The notes: a model not told the origin generated them from the sequence alone. Positions 46,063 through 57,377 are shown, counted from the first letter of the stretch. The stretch: DNA of 64,000 nucleotides from Bimuria novae-zelandiae CBS 107.79 (GCA_010015655.1 ML976675.1:186001-250000), one strand, 5' to 3'. Numbers and translations: made by a program.

Positions 46063-46668
46063 CAGAGTGATGCACTCGCTTAACTAATATACTCGCTATG
46101 CATATACATTATAGTTATTTTAAATTTTACATAGTAGGCTTAGTGGCCTAAAAATAAACGAGCTTTTAGCGTGGTTGGGTCAACTGATTCCACGTATCGG
46201 GGCGGGCTCCACCTGAGGCAAGCTTACTTACGTTTGCCGTTCACGCTAGACAGGTAGAGCTAGCTGTGCCTGAGCCGCGTATGTGGTCTATCGCACGAGG
46301 ATAAGATGACACACCGCACACTAAGACCGATCGATTGCTGCGTGTGCGTTAGTCTCAAGCTTCGTTGAAGGCTGCACAGTCACGTGTGTGCAGCAGCTTG
46401 CCTCACAGCAACTATTGGAATGCAACATCCACAGCGCATAGCTGTCGCTCAGCAAAGGTGCCTCTGTGCTGTTCTTGAATGCTCTCAAAAAGTTATTAGC
46501 ATGCTTTGAGCTCTAATCCCCGATCCACAGCAAAAATCAGCGACTCAATGACGTAGTAGACACCATGAAAGCTCCAACTCCTTTGCGACCTTCATCGGCA
46601 TCATGAGGACCCCGCGATGGTCATGCTGTGCTAAACACCCTGCCACCTCTAGAATCTAGAAAGCAGCA
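46063..46668. other. Spacer without recognised features
   Basis: AT-rich to about 46,160, then balanced. No gene recognised. Contains the upstream region of the NIF3-like gene. Confidence 0.4.
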
Positions 46669-47568
46669 ATGCAGCCCCGTCCAACCCACTCCGCCATCAT
46701 GAACTTCGTTTCCAGCATCCTGCCCCCCAAAGCGAACGACGTCCAGCTCCTCTACCACGTCCCCCGCAATTCCAGATATAGCCCCGAACATTCGCGCGTA
46801 GACCAGATAGTCTTGAGCGTAGCTCCCACACCCGGTATCTATGACCTGATCGGCTATGGCCCGCCCAGAGATCAGACGAAAGAACGCAACGGCGAAATGG
46901 CACCCCGGCTGCCGCGCACACTGTGCTTCCTCCACCGACCATTTACACTAGACAGGCGTCGCGTGGGGAATGGTACCCTCGTGCTAACCAGCCACACATC
47001 GTTTGATGAAAACCTCACTGTGGGTTGGAATCTCGCCTTGGCAGCGCTGCTGGGCATAGATACAAACACAAGCGCGTGCGTGCAGGGCTACAAAGGTGAT
47101 GCGAAAAGAAAGATCGGCATCGTTGGGCGAGCGACGATGACGACGGGGGCGGTGGAGAAGATACTGCGGGAGCAGTTTGGTGCTTTTGAGGCGAGGCTAG
47201 TGGGGTCGGAGGAGGAGCGTGTGAAGGTTATCGCGATTATGAATGCATTCAATGCGGATGAGGTGTATCGCGTTCTTGATATGGCAGAGCAGCGTGGCTA
47301 GATAGCTCCTGCGGAACAGGGAGGTGGCAGGCATGCGCTGTACCTCACTGGACAACCTCACGAAGCTGGGATGGCCGTGGCAAAGGAGCATGGGCTTCAG
47401 GTTGTATGCGTGAGGCATCACGCTGCGGAAGATTGGGGAGTTCGCCATCTGGCGAGGCATATAAGGGATGGTTTTCCGGGCGTTGACGTCAAAGAGGTTT
47501 ATGAAGAGGAGGAGCCAAGGGTGAAGAAGGGAGATATGGTTCATAGACAGCCGGTAGTCCCTAATTAA
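46669..47568 (+). pseudogene. NIF3-like (DUF34 family) protein interrupted by a stop
   Basis: The frame from ATG 46669 to 47301 and a second frame to 47568 are in register, separated only by TAG at 47299-47301. The content looks like fungal NIF3-like proteins, a conserved metal-binding family of unclear role. Supporting stretches are LCFLHRPFTLDRRR, LTSHTSFDENLTVGW and QGYKGDAKRKIGIVG before the stop, and YLTGQPHEAGMAVAKEHGL and VVCVRHHAAEDWG after it. The stop is one transition from Trp. No intron consensus removes it cleanly. Either the gene is dead or it makes a shortened protein lacking the C-terminal third. Family call is by recalled motif similarity only. Confidence 0.55.
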
Positions 47569-48073
47569 TCAGATTGAACAATTCCAATACTTCCGATGAG
47601 TGCGATCTTACACTTTAGCTTTGCACAGAAGTTTCTCCCGAGGATGGGAGGGGCTGTTTTGTGACTGTAGAGCTAGGGTTGTCGGGCAAGTATCGTCTGG
47701 TTATACTGTGCCGGGGAAGTTGCACCGAGAGTAGAAAGTCACACCCACTTGCGAATGAAGTCACTCTAATCCCTTTTTAAACCTGATATCTTGAGCCCAT
47801 CTAATATTCACTCGTCTTCATGACTCACGCCCCGTATATTCCATCAGGGTTCCTTGCTGCGTGGAGAAGATCACACGTTCCTGGTGCGCCCTTCTGTTGC
47901 TATTATCATCGCGTTTTTCAGTCGCTGTGTGTCATATGATCTATTCAGGTCGTTGAAGACGATAAAAGCAAAGCAAGCTCCCTCATTCCTGACGTTCTTT
48001 CCAAGAATGAGCGGAAGTGACGCCATTGCTTTCATCTAAGGCACATCACCCTAATTTGATACACCAATCTCTA
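47569..48073. other. Intergenic region, nothing recognised
   Basis: About 500 bp between two convergent, apparently damaged genes. No repeats or RNA genes recognised. Confidence 0.4.
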
Positions 48074-49455
48074 TCACAGTTCCGTTATTGTTCTGCCCTC
48101 AGCTCCTGATGCCTCGTTGTTTTCCTTGTTGACTTCGTTCCTCATCTTTCGGTACACCTCGATCAACTCTCCTCCGACGGCACTGAATTCCTCAACCGGA
48201 ATATCCCCCAACAAAGCGATCTTCCGCACCAGGTGCTCAATCACCTTATCTGCCTGGTCAACAGTCAACAGCCGCAGAACGTGAATGAAAACATTCAAGT
48301 CATACGCCATAGGCTTTTCCACAGTCTCCTCACCCTGTCCATCATCCCCAGCCGACACAAAGGCCGCCATGTTGGAGTCATACATGAGCACATCAACAGC
48401 CGGACGAAGCACATTTTGACAAATCGTATTGACAACGTCCTCAGTCAACCATACCGCGTTGTCCAAATACGCATAGTTCAGGTACCACCCAAGCCAGCGC
48501 AGGTCGCGCGTCGCCCAAGTAAGATACTTCACAAGGCGTCCTGCGGCACCGTAGCCCAGCGCACTGATCAGGTCCATGAAGACGTCGACGTCAGACTGCT
48601 CGAGGAGTCCCACACTTTCGGTATCGATCGGACGGTTCAGAAGGTGGTTGGAGCAGAGCCTGAGCTCAGGGCCGAAGCCGAGTGTGCGACTGAGACTTAC
48701 TATCGCGCGGAGGCCGTGGAGACTGCAGATTTTTATTTTCTCTTTAGTTTGGTGCAGAAGTTCCCTTACGTAGAGACGCGTGTGTATGAAGGGTAGTTGC
48801 AGCGCGGCGACTTGCGCGAGGTAGATATAGATGTTGGGGAACAATAGGCTAACCTTCTGCTCCTTCTGAGTAGAATATTCTTAACCGTTACAATACATGC
48901 CGTACTGCGACGAATTTTTTGCGAGGAGGTGCAGGAAGAACTTTGTGTCGGAGCCGTGGCGATGGATGCTCTGGACTATCAAGGGCTTGTTGTCGTCGGT
49001 AATTGGGGGATTAATCATTTGGATGAGGGCGTATGCTACTCTAGATTCTCGCCAGGCGAAGAAGCCAAATAAGGGGGAGCGGGAGGCGTACGTACTGTTC
49101 GCTTTAGCGTGAGGTCCGATAATGGATTGGGGTAGTGGGATGAAAGAGACGGATTGTACTCACTTTGTGTCAATATTCACCACTCTTTCCCGAACGCGCA
49201 TGTAGATGGACAGTATCCTATCGTAGATTTCAAACTTTCCAAGGATATCGACGTCGTTGAAGCCCAAATCTTTAGCAACTCCATCCAGTGCCTTTTCCAT
49301 TTGCCCTATCTGTTTGGCCGGCTCGAGACCAAGAACTGCTCCTCCGTCTAGGGAGCAATCAAGCTTACATGTTGACTTGGGCCCTCACTTGAGGAGTGGC
49401 TGGTTTCTACTTTCAAGTCCTGGAGCAGAGCTTGTATCTGGGAAATCGTGTCCAT
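48074..49455 (-). pseudogene. Hypothetical helical protein, probably broken
   Basis: Minus-strand coding-like segments run from an ATG at about 49455 (MDTISQIQALLQDLKVETS) through a helical segment (KALDGVAKDLGFNDVDILGK, about 49280), a middle part (RVAYALIQMINPPITDDNKP, about 49000) and a long C-terminal frame ending at 48074 (FMDLISALGYGAAGRL, then IHVLRLLTVDQADKVIEHL). One intron is clear near 49090-49165 (donor GTGAGT). TAA at 48891-48893 lies in frame between the middle and C-terminal parts. The junction near 49335-49369 is out of phase by one base. I do not recognise the family. Loss of function is likely but depends on the hand-made gene model. Confidence 0.4.
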
Positions 49456-50384
49456 TCTGTGGACGGCAGGCTGACTGTTCTTGTCGGCTTGCCTGCCAAT
49501 CTGAGTGAACTTATAGTTGGGAAACCACTGGTATTTACATAACTATTGTTTGCGTATTTGGCAACTTGAAGCCCACCTGAGGCTGTCGCGTGACTGGCTT
49601 GTATGAAGACGTGTTCCTACTTTTTCTACAACCTTCATTTCGGCCTTCGAAAATCTTGGAATTGTGCAGCTTGCTCACGTGGGTGCTGGATTGCTTTCCC
49701 CAATGCCTTCTTTTACCAGTTGCATCTCGTCTTGGTCCTGATTAACAACCGGCAGCAGCAACCAAGAAACGCGACAGTAATAACGGCAACAACAACCTAG
49801 AAACGCGACAGTAATAATAGCAACAGCAGAGCGCACCAAAAACGACACAGAAACAGGGCAGAGATGCACAAACACCTTGTCCAGCTCTTCCCGAGCACCT
49901 CGCCCGAAACGCTCTACACACATACTTACTATTTCTTCTTGCTTACAACACTTCAATATACTATCACTCCATAAAACCTTCACCCAACCCACACTCCCTA
50001 TGCACTACCTCAGCCACGCATCCAACAGTAGTTATCACCATATTCAATTACAGAGGGTGATATAATCGCCACGTCCCCGGCGAAGCAATTATCCCACCCT
50101 CACTAATGCCCCGAACTCCTCTGCGTAGTCTTATCTTCTCTCTGTACAGGGAAACCTCAACGCCCCACCAGCGCGTAAATAAACAGCAAATTCTCGTTAA
50201 ATAGATGGGATTGCATCATTCTGCGTGGACCGCACACTCCGGGCCTGATACAATACATGACCACATATCCCCAATGTCATAGCATCTACAGCCAGAACGC
50301 CCGACGCCACGCCCGTTCCTCAGAAAAGCTCAACTTATACCGCACCCAGCAACGCTCCCCAATCCCACCCTCATCTCAGACATC
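49456..50384. other. Gene-free stretch, about 0.9 kb
   Basis: No recognised gene. A 34-bp unit containing GAAACGCGACAGTAATAA is tandemly duplicated at about 49765-49830, within CAA/CAG-rich sequence. Confidence 0.45.
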
Positions 50385-50606
50385 TCACGTTCCCCCCTCC
50401 CCCTTCTTCACCCCACCGCCCTGACTCTCCTTAGCCTTGCCGGTTGTGCCAAACTCCTTCAGAAACTCCGTCCAGGAGACATTATCCGGATTATTCGTCT
50501 TTCGCTTATCCGCTTTTTGCACTTGCTTCGAGTCTGCGCGGGGGAGGAGGGGTTTAGCCTCATCTACCCCCTTTGCCGAAGTTGAGTTCTCGGTAGAATT
50601 CGCCAT
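50385..50606 (-). CDS. Small hydrophilic protein, 73 aa
   Basis: ATG 50604-50606 opens MANSTENSTSAKG. The product is charged, with a KADKRKTNNPDNVSWTEFL core and a Gly/Lys-rich tail. There is no signal peptide or membrane segment. The Asn/Trp core looks conserved rather than random, and the frame uses ordinary codons, so it is probably a real gene of unknown role. It could also be the last exon of a longer gene. Confidence 0.5.
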   Translation of the reverse strand: MANSTENSTSAKGVDEAKPLLPRADSKQVQKADKRKTNNPDNVSWTEFLKEFGTTGKAKESQGGGVKKGEGGT

Positions 50607-51485
50607 AGTGGTCCTGAAGTCGAAGCGTATTGCGAGAGAGAAGTCCGTCTTCTTGGGTTAGAGTGGATTTGCGTCGGGAGATGCTGTAGGCTGTCCTTGG
50701 CGGGATATTTCTTGAAACCTCGACGTTCCTCGCGCTCGTGGGTCGTGGTAAGACTTGTTGGGGTGGAGAGAGTCTCGTACGCTCTGTATCTCGCGCTTGT
50801 GGAAACAGAGAGGGCTCTTGGGGGAGGGGAAAGGTCTTTATATCTCAAGGACTGCGTCCGTTCGTCCAGGTAGACGTAACGCCACCCGCTCTTCACAGCG
50901 ACGTGCACAATAGCGTGGCTCAGGCACAATACCAGCCCCAACGCGGCATAATAGCTCAGTGATAGAGTCACTCGCGGTAAAAGGTGTACTACGGTGGTGG
51001 GCTGCCTTGGCCGCGTGGAGGGCAGACAATCGAACTGCGAACGGAGAAGGGGAAGGTAAGAATCGCGTGCTCAAGGCAAAGCCACGCGCACATGTGGTGT
51101 AGCACTCATCTGCGGCTGCTCATGCGAGCGAGAGGCGCCGTCACGCATGGACAGGGAACATGCAGTATTGATGGCAAATCGCGCAGTGTTTCGGAGGCGG
51201 ATCGAACGAACGGCGCGTGGGGATGCGTGCGAGCGGCACAGCAGGTCCGCACCTACACTACACCTGACAGAGCAAACAGCACAAAAAAAGGAGGGGTCGG
51301 AGCGCTGCTCTCGCAAAAAAAAAACCCCCCACAGAGGAACAAAGTGGTGGACGAACGAGACATTACGATTGAAGATGTATATAGGATACACTGCGTGCTA
51401 CAAACAGCGGCAAGGAAAACGGTGGAAGATCACCATGACACCCAAACAGCAAGGCTCTTTGGCAGCAACACCACGACCATTGACC
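50607..51485. other. Intergenic region, nothing certain
   Basis: Mixed composition with poly-A and poly-C runs at about 51315-51330. A frame on the minus strand overlapping the small gene's upstream region has a hydrophobic start but no recognisable content. No tRNA could be confirmed. Confidence 0.4.
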
Positions 51486-53426
51486 TTATGTACTTCGCAA
51501 GCGCAGCGGTTTGTACTCTTTGTCTGACCTCAACTTGCCCCTCTTGAACTTCTTCGTCGCCTCCAGTTCGTCCAGGAACAGCTCTTCCTGTAGTGCCCTC
51601 TCCTCGGCAGTCGCGCGCTTGCTCTTCTTGATCGCGCTCTTCTTAGGTGCGGCCTTGTTGGGCGTAGACTTTGTCGCTGGCTCGGGCTCTTCACCCGCGA
51701 AATCTACGGGGTTTTTCTTGGGGCGGCCGGCCCTCGGCTTCTTGGGAGTTGTCGTCGGCGGATGGCCGTCGATGTTCAAGTCGAGCTTCCTCTTGGTAGG
51801 GGTCAAGGGGCTCTGCGAGAGTCGGTAGAGCGGGTCTGTAGTAGCCTTGCCGTGGCGCACGCGCGAAGGTGCAGCAGGTGCAGCGTCGTACAAGTCTTCG
51901 ATCTCCTCCCTTTCCGGGGTCACTGGTTCCTCTTCGACGCTTACTTTGCGAGGCGGGTGGTAAGTTGGGTCTACTATTGGATGCTTACGGGGGCGGCCGC
52001 GACTTCGTTTGACAGGTTCACCCGGGACAGCAGCGGGAGTTTGAACCGTTGGTGGTCCCAGCTTGGATTTTGCCGTAGCAGTGGAGACTTTCGGTGTCAC
52101 CTTTGGGAAACCTGCCTGGATTGGACGAATTGCAGCATCGGCACTTAGTTTTCTGAGCTGAGCCTCGACTTGGGGCCATGGAGTTAGGACCTTCTTATCG
52201 GACGGCTTCTTCGCCTCATCCCTATGCGCTGCAGCTTCGCACTTGTCCGCAAATTTGCGCAGGGCTGCAGGCGGCCGCGGAGCTTTTGAGCCCGTGCCGG
52301 GACGGCCAGTGATACTCGTATTGGTTGTCTTCGTCTTGCCCTCTTCTGCTTCGAAGATAGACGAGATGTCCGGCTCCGCGATGGCCGGTTCTTCAAAAGG
52401 CTCCAGTGTAATCTTGCTGACTTGACCCAACACAATCCGAGGAGCGTACCCCTTTTCGCTTCGCAATGGACCTCCTGTGTTGAAAGAGTCAACAATCTTT
52501 GGCCACAGCGTTTCTAGTTTCGCACGGTGGTTCTTGTGGCGCGCCCAGCGATCCTCAAGAACTGGCAGCTTGAAGCGGGACCCGGATTCAAAGCGACGGG
52601 GCAAGTAAGAGTGCTTTTCGTTATTCTTGTCGACGCCAGAATAAGGAACATTGGTGTTGACCGGGCCTGCGTCCTTGCCGGTCCGTTTCGCGGATTCTGT
52701 AAGGTCGTAGTTGATCTTCATGCTCTCCCACTTTTCCATGTATGGGTTCTCGCCGAACGGCAGGACGGATGGCAATTCCTTGTACCACTGTTCGGGGTCG
52801 TTATTGGGCCCGCCGTACAAGAAGGATTTCTCGCATGGGTCATCATCCTCGGAAGTGGGTTCGTCGCCTACCCATTTGACTTTCTTCTTCGACTTCTTCA
52901 CAGTCAGGTTTCTCTGGGAAGAGGCCGGAATTGCAGAGGGTCTGCCGAAGGCGCTGCCCGCTGATCCGACCTCTTCCTCAGCATCTCTGTAGAGCATTTC
53001 CACGCTGGATGAGTCGTCGAAACTATCTTCGTCTCTGTATAGCTCCTCGACGCTGGATGTATCGTCGAAACTATCGTCGTCTCTGTAGAGCGCCTCGATA
53101 CTGGGCTCGCTATCGAGATCCATGGTGCTTGCCTCTTCGTCGACAGCTTGAACATCTTGCTGAACCACTCGAACCAGATGTTGTAATCGCTGATACAGCA
53201 CGAGGTCGAATGACTTCCCTTCTACCATGTAGTTTCGAAGAATGTGTTCGTCGATTGCTTGGACGCGGGTCAGATACAAGTCGGTCGCGTCCCGGCCGCC
53301 ATCCGCCATTAGGTATTGGATGGCCTTTTGAAGACGGGTGTCGTTGAACTGCCGGTCGGCGATTTCATCTTCATCTACAGAAGGCGAACCGTAGTACGCT
53401 GCGTGTTCGTATTGCCTGTAAGCCAT
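51486..53426 (-). CDS. AT-hook nuclear protein
   Basis: Single-exon gene of 646 aa. I chose the ATG at 53426 (MAYRQYEHAAYYG) over an upstream extension, because the extension lacks coding character. Two AT-hook motifs, KRSRGRPRKHP and KPRAGRPKKNP, lie in the C-terminal third and would bind the minor groove of AT-rich DNA. The Lys/Arg-rich tail (KKSAIKKSKRATAEER) fits nuclear localisation. An acidic block around residues 100-160 repeats a 17-residue ELYRDEDSFDDSSSVE-type unit about three times. The N-terminal 90 residues are helical and globular-looking. It is probably a chromatin or transcription-related protein; no enzymatic domain is visible. It is not an obvious cluster gene. Confidence 0.8.
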   Translation of the reverse strand: MAYRQYEHAAYYGSPSVDEDEIADRQFNDTRLQKAIQYLMADGGRDATDLYLTRVQAIDEHILRNYMVEGKSFDLVLYQRLQHLVRVVQQDVQAVDEEASTMDLDSEPSIEALYRDDDSFDDTSSVEELYRDEDSFDDSSSVEMLYRDAEEEVGSAGSAFGRPSAIPASSQRNLTVKKSKKKVKWVGDEPTSEDDDPCEKSFLYGGPNNDPEQWYKELPSVLPFGENPYMEKWESMKINYDLTESAKRTGKDAGPVNTNVPYSGVDKNNEKHSYLPRRFESGSRFKLPVLEDRWARHKNHRAKLETLWPKIVDSFNTGGPLRSEKGYAPRIVLGQVSKITLEPFEEPAIAEPDISSIFEAEEGKTKTTNTSITGRPGTGSKAPRPPAALRKFADKCEAAAHRDEAKKPSDKKVLTPWPQVEAQLRKLSADAAIRPIQAGFPKVTPKVSTATAKSKLGPPTVQTPAAVPGEPVKRSRGRPRKHPIVDPTYHPPRKVSVEEEPVTPEREEIEDLYDAAPAAPSRVRHGKATTDPLYRLSQSPLTPTKRKLDLNIDGHPPTTTPKKPRAGRPKKNPVDFAGEEPEPATKSTPNKAAPKKSAIKKSKRATAEERALQEELFLDELEATKKFKRGKLRSDKEYKPLRLRST

Positions 53427-53886
53427 GGTGTTGCGGACTGGCTGTTGAGAGGGGGTGTCGAATGGAAAGATGACAGGAACACAGAAAAAATAGCACCTTT
53501 GAGGGTGTCTGAAGTTGATTGTGGTTTCTGAGGATGGCCGTTGGTTTGATGTTCGATAAGACAAAGAGACTCCGAAAGCGAATCGCATTGGGCTTCCGCA
53601 AACGGCGACAGGCTGGACCAAACAAAGCAGCGCTCAGCCGAGCATTCCACGTTCCATGTCTGACTCGTGTTTGCCAGACTCTGCTTCGCTGCACAGGCGT
53701 CACCAGGAACAGCTAGTTTGCATTGTTTCGAGGCTCAAGGGGTACAAAGCACGTCGGCTTTTGTATTACGTTACACAACTTCATGAGCGTGAACTTAGGC
53801 ATGCCTATGGTGCTCTGCATGATAGTAGTGTTCTGAAGACGAAGTATACATGTCCCCGTCGTGTGCATTGTTCATGCCAGGATGCG
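53427..53886. other. Intergenic region, nothing recognised
   Basis: About 460 bp containing the AT-hook gene promoter and the 3' end of the protease-like gene. No distinct motif. Confidence 0.4.
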
Positions 53887-55699
53887 CTAGGTCAGATAGG
53901 ATGACGGAACCTTCTGAAAGGTGTTCTCACCCGACATCTCGACGGGTCCCGAGTCGCCCTGCATCTCATAAATATGTCCTGGGTTACCATCAGCTTCGAC
54001 AGGCTTTTGATGGTCGTAAGCTGCGAGTTCAGTTTTGGGATCCATGTCGCCAGGTACCTCGTGCGACAGTCCGCCACCCATCTCAACCTTGAGCTGTTCC
54101 CCGGATACTTCCTGCGGCAATGGATCGTGCATGACGTCTGTATCCTCAAGCTCGTGCTTCTTAGGCTTGGCTTTCCTGCGGCGGTATATGACGAAAGCTA
54201 TGGCGGCGATCATTCCGGCAAGAACAACAAGGCCGACAGCGATGCCGGCAATCGCGCCTGAACTCAAGGAGGAGTCGGAGTTGGAACCGCTGGAGTTGCC
54301 ATCCGTCCCTAAGTTCCCTGGATCGCCGGGATTGCCAGCTCCAGGAGTGGTCTCCTGGAGCGGAGGTAGCACTGCAACGATGTTTTGGGCTGTGCTCGAT
54401 GAGGGATAGAGCGCCTGAGACAGATTGAACGTGCTTCGCTCGTAATCGGCGGATAGGTGAGCGCTCTGAAGAAACGTCCTCCCAAGCACATACTGGGTGT
54501 CATTCGCCGCACGCTTCAGAGGAAAATACATCATCGGTTTAGAAGCATTGGTCAAGGCCGGTTGTGCGGTTTGGTAAAAGTTCCAATAGGGCATATTGAT
54601 GGTCACGGCACCACCGGAGACTTCAGGCCCAACCGTGAAGCGTACTGAAGGATCCTGCTCGAGCAGAGTGGAGTGCAGGCTGGAGTTCATCAGGTACAGC
54701 TCCGTCTCGTTGTCCCAAGTCAAACCAAAGGCCTCTTCAAACTTGGCACACACGCTCGCAGGGAGCCATATATCGGGAACGAGGGTACTGATGTACGCGA
54801 TGATGCCCGAGTCTAGAAGAGAGTCGTCCGTCAGGCTCGTAGTGATGCTTTGTATGGCGACCTGGAAATCGAACGACTGGTCCCCTCCGAAAGGAAACGT
54901 CAACGAGTTGGGCTCGTAGTGTGTTGTATCGTATCCACCCAATACCAGGCTACCGTATACTTTTGGCGCTAGATTATAAGCGCCAGCCGTATACGACCAG
55001 GAAAGGCTCGGAATCGGGTCCTTGGTCCTGTTCCGCAGGTTCTGCATCAATGAAGGGATGGGATTATTGTAGTTGGTGAAGTTGACGGGACGCGGATTCA
55101 GCGAGAGCGACCCCAGCCAGAAATCGGTGGTCGTGATGCCTACGACGGACTGATTCTTCAAGGTGGGCATGTCGTCGCCTTCCCAGCCCAGCGTGATGTC
55201 GTCCCATCCGAAATAGCCAGGGCCATCCTGTCCAACCTGCCTCTCCAGCCACGGCTCTAGGTCATAGAATCCCGTCTCTTGCCAGGTGGAAGAATTGTCA
55301 TATGAATAGAGCCGCCCACGTTCATTGCCGCACCCTTGGGCGTCGTTGCCGCATGCTTGGCCTAGGACGAGCCACGTCGAGGACTGGTCGTGTGCGGGGA
55401 GAACGCGAACCTGCTGCGGAGGAGTGCCGACCTGGATGCGAAAAGAGCTCCAGGGCCCATCTTTGCCGTCCCTGCATGTGATGTTAGAGAATCCGCATGG
55501 ACAAATGTGGTGTTGGTTCTGCAGGAAAGCGCGCCCAGCGCCGACGCCGCCGAACCTAAACTCTGCAACCCCAAACACACTGCACTCACCATTGCTGGCT
55601 GGGCCTAATTGACAGCGGCTTCGTCTCCGCCACCACCGGCGCAACCACTGACAGCACTGCAACCAAAAGGGCACTGCGTGATCGCTCGTGGACTACCAT
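53887..55699 (-). CDS. Membrane-anchored aspartic-protease-like protein, first catalytic motif altered
   Basis: Pepsin-fold (A1-like) protein on the cell surface. Two exons: 55590-55699 encodes a signal peptide (MVVHERSRSALLVAVLSVVA), then a 118-nt intron (55472-55589) and 53887-55471, giving 564 aa. The fold signature FRIQVGTPPQQVRV is clear. The first active-site position reads AHDQSSTWLV rather than DTGSS. The second reads LLDSGIIAYI, which keeps Asp-Ser-Gly. Many Asn-glycosylation sites occur. The C-terminal part has a Ser/Gly-rich stalk, one membrane helix (IAGIAVGLVVLAGMIAAIAF), an RRRKAKPKK stop-transfer and a roughly 90-residue cytosolic tail. This architecture suggests a non-catalytic, receptor- or sensor-like relative rather than a digestive protease. 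Confidence 0.85.
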
Positions 55700-56390
55700 T
55701 GTGCACGACTGTCGGCTTGAGGCACTGGGGTCGTGTTGCAGATCGTGGAGGTTTCGCTCAAGGTAGGGGGCCAAAAATGCCCAGCGCCCGGTCGATCAAT
55801 TGGGGATTGGTTATGTTGCCTCGTGCCATCGGCTGTACAGCTTTTGGCCCCATGAAACACTCGGTGGGAAAGGATAATAGGTCTGAAGGTTGACAATTTG
55901 TTTCTTTAGCCCAGTCGTGCTCGTCCAAGCCCATGGCATGGCGGATCTGATTAAACGACGCGCCTGAACAACTCATCGCTGGGGCAAACATCTCACCAGC
56001 GCCCCGCTGACTTTCCCAATTCGCAATATGGGCCACGCCCTAGTGCGCGATGGGGGAGGTGTCAGCAAGGTACCGGCATGGCAGGAGCTGGTCCTTACGC
56101 GCCGAGCCGCTGCTGGGCGCCGGCTCCAGTCCGAATGCGACCACAGTCCGGATGCGACCACAGGCCGTACTGGGATTCAAGAACAGATGACGAAATAATA
56201 TGTTTAGTGTTGCGCACAAGAGCGGGAAGTTTAAGGTCGCCTAACCGTCGAATTGTTTCCTCCTCATGTTGGATGCATGAGCTGTGCCGTCGACAACATG
56301 ACGCCGACCGACGATAGAATCAAAAAGTGCAAACCTCGTCTATTGCCTTGACGGCTATGGCTGTGGCCGTGTCTATAGGGTATCTCAACA
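55700..56390. other. Intergenic region, nothing recognised
   Basis: About 690 bp with promoter sequence of the protease-like gene on its left. A 14-bp direct repeat of CCAGTCCG/CACAGTCCGGATGCGAC-like words occurs near 56128-56162. Confidence 0.4.
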
Positions 56391-57377
56391 TCAATCCATA
56401 TCCTCCAAACTGCTCGCCGGACGCGCCTGCTCTTCCGCCACCATGATGCCAACCAAGCACTCTCCCAACATATTATCCCAGTTCACCCACGGGTGCACTT
56501 CCATGAACAGCTTGCGGCCGTCCTTGCCCGCCGCTCGGCGCAGCTCGCCCTCGCCGCCCGGGTGGAACGGCAGGTACGGCGTGATGTTGTACACCTTGCC
56601 CTCGTAGCTCGACCACGCGGGCTTGCCTTTGCGGCCGTTGTGTTCTTTGAGCATCGAGGGCGTGACGCGGAGAAGGGAAGGCACGCCGGAGAGGTTTTTG
56701 CTAGAGCGCTGCAGGTTCGCCCAGTCGAGCGGGGAATGTCCCGGCGACAGGAGCACCTTGCCCCGTGCATTGGGCGTTTTGACCGTGGCCGTTGGCATGA
56801 GGCCTCCGTTGGATGTAGGAAGTCCTCTGTTCGGCACCGGCCCGCGGTTGGGCGCAGGGCCTGTTGCAGGTACGCGCAGAGACGGCGAGGGCGTAGGCAG
56901 CGCGCGCAGGTTCGAGGCTTTCAGCGTCGGTGGGGGCATGAGGGAGGAAGCGGGTCGAGCAGGTGGTGCCATCGACACTGGCTTTGGCGGCGGAGCCATG
57001 GACACGGCGGGTGACGGTGCAGACGCTCTTTGCGCTGAATTCAGCGCGGGAAACGAGGGCGGCGGGAGGTTGTCTTCCTCGTCTTCCTCGGAGCTCTCAT
57101 GGGCGGCGAGCGTGAAGGTAGGAACGCCATTTGCGCTGTCGCCGGGTGCAGCTTTGGGCGTGCCTTCAGGCGACGGGCTGTTGCTTTTTTGTATTGGGCT
57201 TTCATTGTTTGGTTGCTCGCGTGTGTCGAGGCCGGGCTCTTCGGTGGGGGTTTGAGACGGCTTGGGTTCAGCGGGCTGGGTGTCGCTTTGGCGGAGATAG
57301 GCGGCCCATGACGACGGCGGGTGCTTGAAGAGAAGGTACGATAGCGATATGGCCAGCAGCGAGAAAGCGACTAACAT
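56391..57377 (-). CDS. Cytochrome b5-domain protein, membrane-anchored
   Basis: Single-exon gene of 328 aa from ATG 57377. An N-terminal membrane helix (MLVAFSLLAISLSYLLF) is followed by a long Pro/Ser/Ala-rich linker with an acidic patch (ESSEEDEED). The C-terminal b5-like heme domain has KPAWSSYEGKVYNITPYL, axial His about 272 in FHPGG and the second axial His about 295 in EVHPWVN. The layout recalls yeast Irc21 and NADPH-cytochrome b5 oxidoreductase-type domains, which pass electrons in lipid or damage-response pathways. It is tail to head with PKS2 (about 290 bp away) but looks like a general gene rather than a tailoring enzyme. Confidence 0.85.
   Translation of the reverse strand: MLVAFSLLAISLSYLLFKHPPSSWAAYLRQSDTQPAEPKPSQTPTEEPGLDTREQPNNESPIQKSNSPSPEGTPKAAPGDSANGVPTFTLAAHESSEEDEEDNLPPPSFPALNSAQRASAPSPAVSMAPPPKPVSMAPPARPASSLMPPPTLKASNLRALPTPSPSLRVPATGPAPNRGPVPNRGLPTSNGGLMPTATVKTPNARGKVLLSPGHSPLDWANLQRSSKNLSGVPSLLRVTPSMLKEHNGRKGKPAWSSYEGKVYNITPYLPFHPGGEGELRRAAGKDGRKLFMEVHPWVNWDNMLGECLVGIMVAEEQARPASSLEDMD

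Noticed and set aside
49740..49840. CRISPR-like direct repeats
   Set aside because: Only two 34-bp units without spacers in a fungal intergenic CAA-rich tract; simple tandem duplication.
50945..51060. Possible tRNA gene (TAGCTCAGTGATAGAG box)
   Set aside because: The A-box-like word is on the plus strand, but the only B-box-like GTTCGA word is on the minus strand, and no cloverleaf could be folded by eye.
56493..57255. Plus-strand frames of 170-210 codons over the cytochrome b5 gene
   Set aside because: Antisense frames of a Pro/Ser-rich linker; the minus-strand protein has clear heme motifs.
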